Shown: positions 25,847 to 33,519 of the stretch, one piece after another
How positions within the stretch are numbered: the stretch's first letter is position 1
How the letters are laid out: the number at the start of each line of letters is the position of its first letter
NCBI GenBank assembly: GCA_046233115.1
Contig: JBJXHM010000004.1
Coordinates: forward strand, 186,001-250,000
DNA: 64,000 nucleotides
Source: JACOMY01 sp046233115
GTDB lineage: Bacteria; Pseudomonadota; Alphaproteobacteria; Kiloniellales; JACOMY01
Reading direction: 5' to 3'
The notes under the pieces: model-generated
What the model was told of the DNA's origin: nothing
Database searches by the model: none
The model's input: the letters and a program-made list of their open reading frames with translations, nothing else
Made by a program: the position numbers and the translations under genes

Positions 25847-26512
25847 TCAGGATTCCGACCAGAGGCGCAGCAGGTTGGAGCGGGTCTTGAAGGCCAGGTT
25901 GGTCGCCGCCCCCTCCGGCTCCAGCGCGTGCAGACGCTTTTGCACCTGCAGCAGGTCGTGCAGGATCTCGCGCTTGGCAACGTCGCGGACCAGGCTCTGC
26001 GCCCAGGTGACGGCCACCAGCCGCTCGCCGCGGGTCACCGGGCAGACCCGATGCAGGGTCGAGGCCGGGTAGACCAGCGCGGCACCGGCCGGCAACTTGG
26101 CGGCGCTGGGGCCGAAGCCGCTCAGGATCTCCAGCTCGCCACCCTCGTAGTCGTCCGGATCATTGAGGAAGACCGTCACCGAGATGTCCGAGCGTTCCGG
26201 ATGCTCGGCGCCCATCATCGCGTCGTCGACATGGTAGCCGTATGCCATCCCGGGCCGGTAGCGGCTGATCAGCGGCGAGCGGATCGACTTCGCCAGCGCG
26301 ACCTCCTTGAAGGTCTGGTTGGCACGGAGCGCCTTCAGCACCAGCCGGCGCGCGGGGTGATCGCCGCCCGGAGCGAGCTGCTCGTTCTCCTTCACAGTCT
26401 TGGCCCGGTAGCCGGCGGTCTTCTTGCCGTCGACGAAGCTGGCCTCGGCCAGGGCCTGAAGAACCTCGGCCAGAGCCGCAGCATCGAGCAGTTCGGGTAT
26501 CACCGTGATCAT
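25847..26512 (-). CDS. Fe(II)/2-oxoglutarate dioxygenase, PiuC/PKHD type
   Basis: A 221-residue prolyl-4-hydroxylase-like dioxygenase. Iron ligands are His94 and Asp96 (YGYHVDDAMM) and His154 (STLHRVCPV). Arg161 binds 2-oxoglutarate. The N-terminus MITVIPELLD and the internal KTVKENEQL are typical of PiuC/YbiX proteins, which are often iron-regulated and tied to siderophore uptake. No siderophore receptor is adjacent here. Its start lies 75 bp after the stop of the Hint-operon's last gene; it could be co-transcribed with that operon, but the gap is long enough for its own promoter. Confidence 0.9.
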   Translation of the reverse strand: MITVIPELLDAAALAEVLQALAEASFVDGKKTAGYRAKTVKENEQLAPGGDHPARRLVLKALRANQTFKEVALAKSIRSPLISRYRPGMAYGYHVDDAMMGAEHPERSDISVTVFLNDPDDYEGGELEILSGFGPSAAKLPAGAALVYPASTLHRVCPVTRGERLVAVTWAQSLVRDVAKREILHDLLQVQKRLHALEPEGAATNLAFKTRSNLLRLWSES

Positions 26513-26587
26513 GGCGCCTTCCTACGGCGGGTCCCGTGTCGGCCGGCGGGCGGCGCCACGGGACAGGAGTATCACCGCTGCGTTGCC

Positions 26588-26986
26588 TCAGGTGCCCTTC
26601 GGACTGACCAGGATCCAGCGCCCCCGATCGTTGCGGCAGGCGGTGCCGACGCGGATGGCCTGCTCCATGCCCCTGCTCACGACCTCCTCGAACTGGCGGC
26701 AGAAGTGGCCACTCCGGATCTTGAAGGTGCGAAGCGGCTGGACCGAGCCCTTGGCGCCGCTTGCCGGATCCTGCCAGCGGGCGACCTTGCCGCTGACGAG
26801 GGTTTCGAGCGCCTGCTGGATGGTGTCGTCCGCCCTGCCCTGGGCCGAGCTGGACAGGGAGAGGGCGGAGCCGAACTGGGACCTGGAGTCCGCCAGAGCG
26901 TCGGTCGTGGCGGCCAAGCCTCCGGCTGCCATATAGCCCGAATAGAGCAGCAGCAGGCCGAAGAGACGGTGTGTCTTGGTGATCAT
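26588..26986 (-). CDS. Exported protein with 17-kDa-surface-antigen-like domain
   Basis: A 132-residue protein with an N-terminal signal or anchor (MITKTHRLFGLLLLYSGYMAAGG). The rest, about 55-128, resembles the RT0821/17-kDa surface antigen domain: ALETL.SGK...W.DP.SGAKG.V.PLRTF, then Cys96 in FCRQFEE and Cys117 in TACRND, 21 residues apart. The same domain closes the nearby anti-sigma factor. The ATG overlaps the stop of the Hint-protein gene (ATGA), so the pair is translationally coupled. Periplasmic or outer-envelope location is likely. It may be a binding partner or signal for the anti-sigma factor, by inference. Confidence 0.72.
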   Translation of the reverse strand: MITKTHRLFGLLLLYSGYMAAGGLAATTDALADSRSQFGSALSLSSSAQGRADDTIQQALETLVSGKVARWQDPASGAKGSVQPLRTFKIRSGHFCRQFEEVVSRGMEQAIRVGTACRNDRGRWILVSPKGT

Positions 26987-28185
26987 TGCCACCCCCGTCC
27001 GATCGCGTCGGCTTCCTCTGCCCGGCTGAGGTCGGAACCGACCTGATCGACGCCGCCAAAGCCACCCGGCCCGGAGTTGCCGGACTCGCCAGACTCGCCG
27101 CCATCGTCTCCGCTGTGACCAGATTGGCCGCCGTCATCGCCGCTCTCGCCAGATTCGCCGCCGTCGTCGCCGCTCTCACCGGACTCACCGCCGTCGTCGC
27201 CACTCTCGCCCGACTCGCCGCCGTCGTCACCACTCTCGCCACCCGAGCCGCTGGAGCCACCATCGTCACCGCTCTCGCCACCGGAGCCGCTGGAGCCACC
27301 GTCGTCACCGCTGCCGGAGCTGCCGCTCTCGCCGCCTTCACCGCCGGAGTCGCCGCCGGAGTCGCCGCCGGAACCGCTGCCGGAATCGCCGCCCGAGTCA
27401 CCGCCCGAGCCGCCGCTGCCAGAGCCTCCGCCCTCGCCGCCGTCGCCGCCCGAGTCACCACCCGAGTCACCACCCGAGTCACCACCGGAGCCGCCGCTGC
27501 CAGAGCCTCCGCCTTCGCCGCCGTCACCCGAGCCGTCACCGCCACCGTCGCCGCCACCATCACCGCCGTCGCCGCCCTTGTTGTGCACCAGGAAGCCATC
27601 GGCGAAGTAGCTGTGCTCGCGATCCAGCAGCAGGTTGAAGACCACCTGCTCGGGATCACCGCTGCTGGCTTTCAAGGCGATCAAAGGCAGAGGCTCGAGC
27701 GTGAGCTCCAGGTCCGCCGCCAGAGCCGTCGCGCCCAGACTGGTCACCGCAAGACCCAGGCGCATCACGCGGTCACCCACACCGAGCCGTCCGACCTGCA
27801 AGAGCGGCTGCTCTGCACGGGTCTCCAGCGGATCGACCGACTTCCAGCCCTCCGCCGTCATGAAGGGGTGCTCGGCGGTGACGAAGGCCTTGCCGCCGTT
27901 GAAAGCATAGAGCCGCCGCTGCCCCAGCGCCGGGGTCTCGATCGCGGTGACGGTGCTGACCCCGCCGGAGCCGTTGCGCACCTGGTCGCCGACCCGGATC
28001 GCCTCGATCGGCCGCTCGCTGCCGTCGGCCATCAGGATGCGGGTCCCCGCCACGAAGCAAGATTTTGCCTGGGCCACGTGAACGCCGACCTGGCCGGAGT
28101 GGAAGTCGATGTCGATCGGAAGGGCCGTGAGCGCAAAGGCCACGGCACTGGTCGTCGCCAGCAGTTTGAACGTCCGTCTCTTCAT
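26983..28185 (-). CDS. Exported Hint (intein-like) domain protein with Gly/Asp/Ser tail
   Basis: A 400-residue protein. Residues 1-40 form an export signal ending in AQA. A Hint domain spans 43-202: it begins with Cys43 (SCFVAGTRILMADGS), has the block B motif TAEH (103-106), and ends SYFADGFLVHN with His201-Asn202. These are the residues used by inteins and hedgehog proteins for N-S acyl shift and C-terminal cleavage. Residues 203-375 are a low-complexity Gly/Asp/Ser/Glu tail. The ATG at 28185 follows AAGGGAGG; the frame is open upstream but lacks a signal peptide there. It is transcribed away from the ECF sigma gene. If the Hint domain is active, it would release or attach the Gly-rich tail, by inference. 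Confidence 0.8.
   Translation of the reverse strand: MKRRTFKLLATTSAVAFALTALPIDIDFHSGQVGVHVAQAKSCFVAGTRILMADGSERPIEAIRVGDQVRNGSGGVSTVTAIETPALGQRRLYAFNGGKAFVTAEHPFMTAEGWKSVDPLETRAEQPLLQVGRLGVGDRVMRLGLAVTSLGATALAADLELTLEPLPLIALKASSGDPEQVVFNLLLDREHSYFADGFLVHNKGGDGGDGGGDGGGDGSGDGGEGGGSGSGGSGGDSGGDSGGDSGGDGGEGGGSGSGGSGGDSGGDSGSGSGGDSGGDSGGEGGESGSSGSGDDGGSSGSGGESGDDGGSSGSGGESGDDGGESGESGDDGGESGESGDDGGESGESGDDGGQSGHSGDDGGESGESGNSGPGGFGGVDQVGSDLSRAEEADAIGRGWQ
27063..27579 (-). repeat. Low-complexity Gly/Asp/Ser/Glu tail repeats of the Hint protein
   Basis: This in-gene tract encodes about 170 residues of GGDSG-, GSGGSGG- and ESGDDGG-type repeats. Near the 3' end a 10-residue unit (GESGESGDDG type, 30-bp period) repeats at least four times. 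The upstream half contains a longer near-duplicate beginning GDGGEGGGSGSGG. Such tracts slip easily in replication, so tail length may vary between strains. Confidence 0.8.
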
Positions 28186-28272
28186 GGCGTCCTCCCTTGG
28201 AAGTGCCTGGGGTGCCGTCGATCCGCGAACCGCCCGATATGGCCATCGCCTTTCGTCGTGTCTCGCTACCAG

Positions 28273-28299
28273 GAACACGTGGCTCCCTCAGAACTTCCC
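28273..28299 (-). promoter_or_regulatory. Candidate ECF promoter for the Hint operon
   Basis: On the minus strand GGGAAG (28299-28294) is followed after exactly 17 bp by GTTC (28276-28273). The same layout is found on the plus strand in front of the sigma gene. The form (G-rich -35, GTT-type -10) is usual for ECF promoters. It lies about 88 bp upstream of the Hint start. Confidence 0.5.
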
Positions 28300-28335
28300 T
28301 GCCCGAGATAAAAAATGAGATTTTTTTCATCCGGT

Positions 28336-28362
28336 GGGAAGAAGGCGTCGCGCCAACTGTTA
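28336..28362 (+). promoter_or_regulatory. Candidate ECF autoregulatory promoter for the sigma/anti-sigma operon
   Basis: GGGAAG (28336-28341) followed after exactly 17 bp by GTTA (28359-28362), about 53 bp upstream of the sigma ATG. It matches the divergent copy at 28273-28299 in both half-site and spacing. An inverted repeat CAACT-N8-AGTTG (28354-28371) overlaps the -10 part. Confidence 0.5.
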
Positions 28363-28414
28363 GGGTAGTTGAACGACCGCAGTCGCGGGGACGTCCGCTT
28401 TGGAACGCGAAGCT

Positions 28415-28984
28415 ATGCCCGACAAGACCACAGCGCCGCGCATCGATGCCTCCCTGGAGCGGGAGATGCTGGCGCTGATGCCGCGTCTCAGGCGTTACGC
28501 CATGGTGCTGACCGGCCGCCGCGCTGATGCCGACGACCTGCTGCAGTCCACCTATCAGCGGGCAATCGAGCGGATCGACCACTGGATACCCGGCACCCGA
28601 CTGGACGCCTGGATGTTCACCATCGCGCGCAACCTCTTCTTGAACGAGAGACGCTCGTCGGTCTACCGCCAGGCCCAGATCGCCGGATTGCGACTCGCGG
28701 TGCCTCAGCATCACAGCGGCGAGGCTGTGATCGAAGGCCGGTCGCAGCTCAGAGGGGTGTGCGACGGCCTGCAGCGCCTGCCCGAGGAACAGCGCTCGGC
28801 GCTGACCCTTTGCAGCATCGAGGGCCTGTCCTACGACGAGATCGCCTCGATCCTGGGCGTTGCCCCTGGCACTGTCGCCAGCCGGATCGCCCGCGCCCGC
28901 GCAACCCTCAAGGCCGGCCTGGAGGCCGAGCTGCCCTCCGGCAGCCCCTCGGCATCGCTGGCAAGACTCAGGAGCATGCTATGA
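28415..28984 (+). CDS. ECF-family RNA polymerase sigma factor
   Basis: A 189-residue ECF sigma factor. Region 2 is MLALMPRLRRYAMVLTGRRADADDLLQSTYQRAIERI and then TRLDAWMFTIARNLFLNERR. Region 4 is LQRLPEEQRSALTLCSIEGLSYDEIASILGVAPGTVASRIARARATL, the -35-binding helix-turn-helix. No C-terminal extension. The ATG at 28415 is preferred over an upstream TTG. The stop overlaps the anti-sigma start (ATGA), so sigma and anti-sigma are made together. It probably directs its own promoter and the divergent Hint operon. Confidence 0.92.
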   Translation: MPDKTTAPRIDASLEREMLALMPRLRRYAMVLTGRRADADDLLQSTYQRAIERIDHWIPGTRLDAWMFTIARNLFLNERRSSVYRQAQIAGLRLAVPQHHSGEAVIEGRSQLRGVCDGLQRLPEEQRSALTLCSIEGLSYDEIASILGVAPGTVASRIARARATLKAGLEAELPSGSPSASLARLRSML

Positions 28985-29658
28985 TGGCCAAGGTTTCAGC
29001 GGAGACACTCAGCCGCTACCTGGACCAGGAGGTCAGCGAGTCCGAGCGCGAGGAGGTCCAAGCCGCCATTGCCGAGGATCCGGCGCTGGCTGAAGAGGTC
29101 GCCAAGCTTCGCTCTCTCGACAGCGTGCTGCACGAGGCCTGCGACGCGATGCTCGAGGAAGACATCGAGCTGGAGGTTCGTGACGGGATCGCGGATCTCC
29201 TGGCACAAGCCAGCGGGGCCGAGCGGCCGCAACGCGCGCCGGCACCGGTCCGGAGCAGACCGGCATGGGGACGCCGCGCTGCCGCGCTGGCGGCCTCACT
29301 TGTGGCCTTGCTGCTGGCCGGTTCCCTCGGCTACCGCCTGGCCGAGCAGAAGATCGCACAGGAGCAGGTTCTGGCCGCTGCACAGCAAGCACAGGACCGC
29401 CGGCTCGCCGAGAGCGCCTTCGACCAGGCCCTGGACCAGCACCTGAGCGGCACACCGGCCGCGTGGGAGAACAGCCAGACCGGCAGTTACGGCGAAGTCA
29501 CGCCGCTGCGCACCTTCAAGAACGGCGACGGCAACTGGTGCCGGGAGTATCGCGAGGTGACGGTGGTCGGGGGCGAGACGGAGACGCGCCACGGCATCGC
29601 CTGCCGCGAGAGCCCAGGTAACTGGCGCACCCGCGTCTTCACCGATACCGACGTTTGA
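28981..29658 (+). CDS. Anti-sigma factor with periplasmic 17-kDa-antigen-like sensor domain
   Basis: A 225-residue membrane protein. Residues 1-75 resemble an anti-sigma domain (ETLSRYLDQEVSESEREEVQAAIAEDPALAEEVAKLR). A single span lies at about 99-119 after a Pro/Arg linker. An Ala/Gln-rich helix (120-145) leads to a C-terminal domain (147-220) like the 17-kDa surface antigen, with Cys187 in WCREYRE and Cys208 in IACRES, 21 residues apart. The orientation puts the anti-sigma part in the cytoplasm and the antigen-like domain in the periplasm. It is coupled to the sigma gene by ATGA. This domain pairing suggests envelope sensing of a protein of the same family, by inference. Confidence 0.82.
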   Translation: MMAKVSAETLSRYLDQEVSESEREEVQAAIAEDPALAEEVAKLRSLDSVLHEACDAMLEEDIELEVRDGIADLLAQASGAERPQRAPAPVRSRPAWGRRAAALAASLVALLLAGSLGYRLAEQKIAQEQVLAAAQQAQDRRLAESAFDQALDQHLSGTPAAWENSQTGSYGEVTPLRTFKNGDGNWCREYREVTVVGGETETRHGIACRESPGNWRTRVFTDTDV

Positions 29659-29841
29659 GCTGTCGGCCGCTCCGGCTTTAGGAAACGCCATGTGCGCATG
29701 GTGCGACCGAGCCGACCTGCCCCAATGCTACCCCCCACGGCCTAAGGAAGGCTGCCCCCCTGAGCGTTGGATTGGGGATGCGGCCTAAACGGCAACGGCA
29801 GCCTATCGAAATTTGCCCGCTTCTTACCCGTAGACCACGAA

Positions 29842-30400
29842 CTAGATGCTGGTGAGCGTGACGCCGGCCGGCAGACTGACGCCGATAGCGAGCACAAGCG
29901 TATCGGAGCCAGCCCCGCCGTCGAAGAGATCGCCGGATTCGAGCTCGTCCTGGCTGGCGACGTTCAGGGTATCAGCGCCACTGCCGCCATAAACAGTATC
30001 GATGCCGCTACCGCCGAAAAGGAACGCGTCGTTAACGATAGCGCCCCATATCACATCATTGCCGCTGCCGCCGAAAAGGTAGCTGTCCCTGCCCACTCCG
30101 CTGTTTACGGTGTCATCGCCCAGATCACCGAAGTGGAATACGTCCTCTCCACCCTCACCAAAGTGCCGATCAAACCCCGTCCCACCCCAAAGACTGGATT
30201 CACCCCCAGCACCGCCGAACAGCTTGTCGGCGCCGCCTTCTCCGCGAAAAACTGTAGTCATTCCCGCTGCCGCCGAAGAGACTGTCGGCAGCGTCCAAGC
30301 CAAATAGGGTATCATTCCCACTCAGTCCGTGGATCGTATCGGCCGAGTTCGTGCCCGAAATCGTGTCGTTGACACCGGTGGTTCCGAAGATCACCGCCAT
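29842..30400 (-). pseudogene. RTX calcium-binding repeat protein, frameshifted
   Basis: Reading from the ATG at 30400, the first frame gives MAVIFGTTGVNDTISGTNSADTIHGLSGNDTLFGLDAADSLFGG and then leaves frame. The second frame, from about 30250, carries on with GGADKLFGGAGG, more GG.G.D repeats, and ends LFDGGAGSDTLVLAIGVSLPAGVTLTSI. The break falls in a run of five A (plus strand 30247-30251); with four, the RTX repeats read through as one protein of about 185 residues. RTX proteins bind calcium and are exported by type I systems; no such system is in the window. Base composition is lower in G+C than its neighbours. It could be a sequencing error, so the pseudogene call is tentative. Confidence 0.65.
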
Positions 30401-30667
30401 TGGAGCGAGCTCTTGAGTATTGACCTCAATCAAAGATGGCGACGCCAACTATCAAGAGTCAACACCTCACCGGCTTCCCGCCTCGGCATTCGGAAAACCT
30501 AGATGCGCTCTCGCGTTCCGTACTGACGTCAGTTCGCGAAAAGCGCGAGGCGCCTCATACGCGAAAAACAGAGCTAGATCAAAACCGTCTCACCGATCCC
30601 CATCATGGCAATCCAGCGGGACAAACCGGCCATTAACTAATTGATTGAATTGGATAGAGATTCGGCA

Positions 30668-30743
30668 TGGCGTCCCCAACGGGATTCGAACCCGTGTTAC
30701 CAACGTGAAAGGCTGGCGTCCTAGGCCTCTAGACGATGGGGAC
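30668..30743 (-). tRNA. tRNA-Glu (UUC anticodon)
   Basis: Read on the minus strand the gene starts GTCCCCATCGTCTAGAGGCC and has a perfect 7-bp acceptor stem (GTCCCCA / TGGGGAC). The anticodon loop CTTTCAC gives UUC, decoding Glu GAA/GAG. The T-arm is GGGTTCGAATCCC, followed by discriminator G and an encoded CCA at 30670-30668. All arms are intact. Its 3' end faces the low-G+C region with the broken RTX gene. Confidence 0.97.
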
Positions 30744-30793
30744 CCGAGGCAGAGGGCAGGGACATACGGCGGCCCGCGCCGAAATGCAAGGGG

Positions 30794-31594
30794 CTAACCG
30801 CCCTGTCCCTCGTTCCTTGCCGGAAGCAAGCCGGAACCTGGCGGCGGCTGCTCCACGAACTGGGGCGGGCCCAGCTCCTGCAGCAGCTTCTGCTCGATCG
30901 CGGCACCGTAGGAGCGATAGTCCCTGGCGGTCATCACGAAGGCTCCGGGACCACCCACGACATTGCCTTCGTAGAAGGACCAGAGATCGGGATCCTCGTT
31001 CAGGATCACCAGGGCATTGACCGTCACCCCAACATCGACCAGCCGGTCGCGCCAGGCAGCCGGCTCATCGCCTTCGTTGTTGGCGCCGTCGCCGGAGACG
31101 TCGACCACCAGCCGCTCCCCGCGGTAGGGATTGCCCTCGATGCTGGCCAGCGCCTGGCGCAGGGCCTCGCCAATCGCCGTGCTACCGCCCTCGATGAAGC
31201 GCGGCGTCGCGTCCAGATAGTCGGCGAAGGCCGCGGCATCCTCGACCGAGCGCAGCACCCGCCACCCGGCCGAAAGGTGCTGCTGATCGCGCCCAGCCCA
31301 CTGCATCAGGGCGACGGCCACCCCCCGCTCGCCCAGCGCGGCGACAGCAGAGCCCACCAGAGGGCTGCGGAAGGCCTCGGCCAGGCCACGGAGCTGCTGA
31401 TCGAACTCATAGCGGTTGATCGACGAGGAGCTGTCGACGGCCAGCAGCAACTCGATCTCGACCGGCTCAGCCTCCGCCCGCTGCGGGACTATCAGCGAAA
31501 GGCCGCCCAGCAGCAGAGCGCCCATCAGGCTCTGCAGCACGACACGCGATCGGAAGCGACGTTTGCGGGAACGCCAGGCCAGCGCCAAGGCCAT
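30794..31594 (-). CDS. DUF1194 exported protein with von Willebrand A-like domain
   Basis: A 266-residue protein of the DUF1194 family. After a basic start and a hydrophobic signal (about 20-42, ending QRAEA), a von Willebrand A-type domain opens with LLLAVDSSSSINRYEFDQQL; Asp54, Ser56 and Ser58 form a metal-ion adhesion site. GGSTAIGEALRQAL and VVDVSGDGANNEGD complete the fold. The C-terminus is Pro/Gly-rich. Periplasmic location is likely; function unknown. It is the last gene of a minus-strand row and lies 127 bp after recJ, so it may be transcribed alone. Confidence 0.88.
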   Translation of the reverse strand: MALALAWRSRKRRFRSRVVLQSLMGALLLGGLSLIVPQRAEAEPVEIELLLAVDSSSSINRYEFDQQLRGLAEAFRSPLVGSAVAALGERGVAVALMQWAGRDQQHLSAGWRVLRSVEDAAAFADYLDATPRFIEGGSTAIGEALRQALASIEGNPYRGERLVVDVSGDGANNEGDEPAAWRDRLVDVGVTVNALVILNEDPDLWSFYEGNVVGGPGAFVMTARDYRSYGAAIEQKLLQELGPPQFVEQPPPGSGLLPARNEGQGG

Positions 31595-31721
31595 CGCTAT
31601 CGGATCCCTCCCCTCGCACGCTTTCCCGAGCGCTGGCCTCGCCGAGGCCCAAGCGTTCCGGAACCGGTGTGGGAAGCCTGTACGGCAATCGGGCCCAAAG
31701 CAAGGCGGGCTCGCGGCAACG

Positions 31722-33509
31722 TCAGCCCGAGACGACCTCGGCAGCGTCTTCCAGGATCAACTGCACCGCGTCGCCGCCGCGCCAGGCATCGCGCTCCAGC
31801 CGGCCGGCCAGGTGCAGCCGCCGGCCGCGGGCGGCGAGCAGGGCCTCGCCCAGTGGCCCGTCGAAGGCGCGGAAGCAGACCGCGCGCAGGTTGGCGGCGC
31901 CATCGCTCTCGGCACGCAGGCGCAGGTGGCGCTCTGCCATCACCTCGACCGAGGCCAGCCTGAGCGCGGAGAGGGCGAAACGCGGCTGCGGATTGCCCAC
32001 GCCGAAGGGGGCCAGACTCTGGCAGCCCTCCACCAGCTCCGCCGTTGCACCGCGGCCCGAGATCACGGCATCGACCTGCAATGTCGGTCGATATCCTATT
32101 TTTGTCAGATCTTTAGCGGCATGCTCTTGCAAGAATGCAGTAAGATCCGGCAGCGCCGCCTCGGCGACCGTGAGGCCGGCCGCCATGCGATGACCGCCGC
32201 CGTTCACCAGCAGTCCTTCGGCCTTGGCGCGCAGCACCAGGGCGCCGAGGTCGAGGCCCGAGACCGAGCGGCCTGAGCCCTTGCCCAGTCCCTCCTCCAG
32301 CGCGATCACCAGGGCCGGCAGGCCGAAACGTTCGCGCAGGCGCGAGGCGACGATGCCGATCACGCCTGGATGCCAGCCCTCGGCGGCGACCACGATCATG
32401 CCTTCCGGCGGCGGACCCGACTCCACCGCGGCCACGGCCTGGGCCTGGACCGCCGCCTCGATCTCCTGGCGTTCGCGGTTCAGGCGGTCCAGTTCCTGCG
32501 CCAAGGGCTCGGACGCGACGGGATCGTCACTGGCCAGCAATGTGGCGCCGAGGTCGGCCCGGCCGACCCGGCCGCCGGCGTTCACCCTGGGGCCGAGCTG
32601 GAAGGCGAGACTGCCGGCGCTCAGCCGCTCCGGCTGGCCGCTGACCTTCAGCAGCGCGGCCAGACCCGCGTTGCCGCGCCGCTCCAGCACCTTCAGGCCC
32701 TGCGCCACCAGCGCCCGGTTGAGCCCGGTCAGCGGTGCCACGTCGGCCACGGTGCCCAGTGCCACCAGGTCCAGCCAGTCCATCAGCCTGGGCTCCTCGC
32801 GCCCTGACTCGAAGTGGCCAGCCCGGCGCAACGCCCGGTTGACGGCGATCAGCAGCAGGAAGAGCACGCCCACGGCCGCCAGGCTGCCGGCGCCGCTGTC
32901 GTCGTCCAGACGGTTGGGATTGACGATCGCCAGCGCCTCGGGCAGCGCCGTCTCGGCGACGTGATGATCGACCACCAGGACCTCAAGCCCAGCCGCGTGG
33001 CCCGCCGCCAGGGCCTCGTGCGCGGTGGTCCCGCAGTCGACGGTGACCAGCAGGCGCACCCCCTCCCCCGCCAGGCCCTGCAGGGCCGCCGGATTGGGGC
33101 CGTAGCCCTCACGCAGGCGGTCGGGAATGTACACCCTGAGCGGCCGGCCGAGCGCCCGGAAAAAGCGCTGCAGCAGGGCGGCAGAGGTGGCGCCGTCGAC
33201 GTCGTAGTCGCCGAAGACGGCCACAGCCTCCTCGTTCCTGATCGCACGGGCAAGCCGCTCGGCGGCCGGCTCCATGTCCCTCAGGCTATAGGGCTCCGGC
33301 AGGGAATCGCGCAGCCGCGGCAGCAGAAAGCGCTCCGCCTCGTCGGGCAGGACGCCGCGCTGCACCAACAGCCGGGCAACGAGATCCGGCACGCCGAGGC
33401 GCTGTTGGATCGCTGCGGCCGCCCGGTCGTCGCCCGGCCGAGCCTGCCAGCGTTGTCCGCCCAGAGAGCGGGCGACACCCAGAAGCGCGCCCTGCTCTCC
33501 GTCGGTCAT
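31722..33509 (-). CDS. recJ: Single-stranded-DNA-specific exonuclease RecJ
   Basis: A 595-residue 5'-3' exonuclease acting in recombination and mismatch repair. DHH-family motifs are present: DYDVDGATSA at 101-110, VDCGTT at about 157-162, DHH at 181-183, and in the DHHA1 half GLGKGSGRSVSG and GGHRMAAG. Normal length. It follows glpX by 10 bp, and glpX follows hom by 64 bp on the same strand. This hom-glpX-recJ row is common in alphaproteobacteria. Confidence 0.95.
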   Translation of the reverse strand: MTDGEQGALLGVARSLGGQRWQARPGDDRAAAAIQQRLGVPDLVARLLVQRGVLPDEAERFLLPRLRDSLPEPYSLRDMEPAAERLARAIRNEEAVAVFGDYDVDGATSAALLQRFFRALGRPLRVYIPDRLREGYGPNPAALQGLAGEGVRLLVTVDCGTTAHEALAAGHAAGLEVLVVDHHVAETALPEALAIVNPNRLDDDSGAGSLAAVGVLFLLLIAVNRALRRAGHFESGREEPRLMDWLDLVALGTVADVAPLTGLNRALVAQGLKVLERRGNAGLAALLKVSGQPERLSAGSLAFQLGPRVNAGGRVGRADLGATLLASDDPVASEPLAQELDRLNRERQEIEAAVQAQAVAAVESGPPPEGMIVVAAEGWHPGVIGIVASRLRERFGLPALVIALEEGLGKGSGRSVSGLDLGALVLRAKAEGLLVNGGGHRMAAGLTVAEAALPDLTAFLQEHAAKDLTKIGYRPTLQVDAVISGRGATAELVEGCQSLAPFGVGNPQPRFALSALRLASVEVMAERHLRLRAESDGAANLRAVCFRAFDGPLGEALLAARGRRLHLAGRLERDAWRGGDAVQLILEDAAEVVSG

Positions 33510-33519
33510 CGCAACACGG

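Noticed and set aside
27063..27579. CRISPR-like periodic repeat
   Set aside because: The periodicity is in-frame coding low complexity (Gly/Asp/Ser/Glu), without unique spacers of constant length.
29659..30667. Integrated element bounded by a repeat of the tRNA-Glu end
   Set aside because: No second copy of the tRNA 3' sequence was found on the far side of the RTX gene, and no integrase gene is present.
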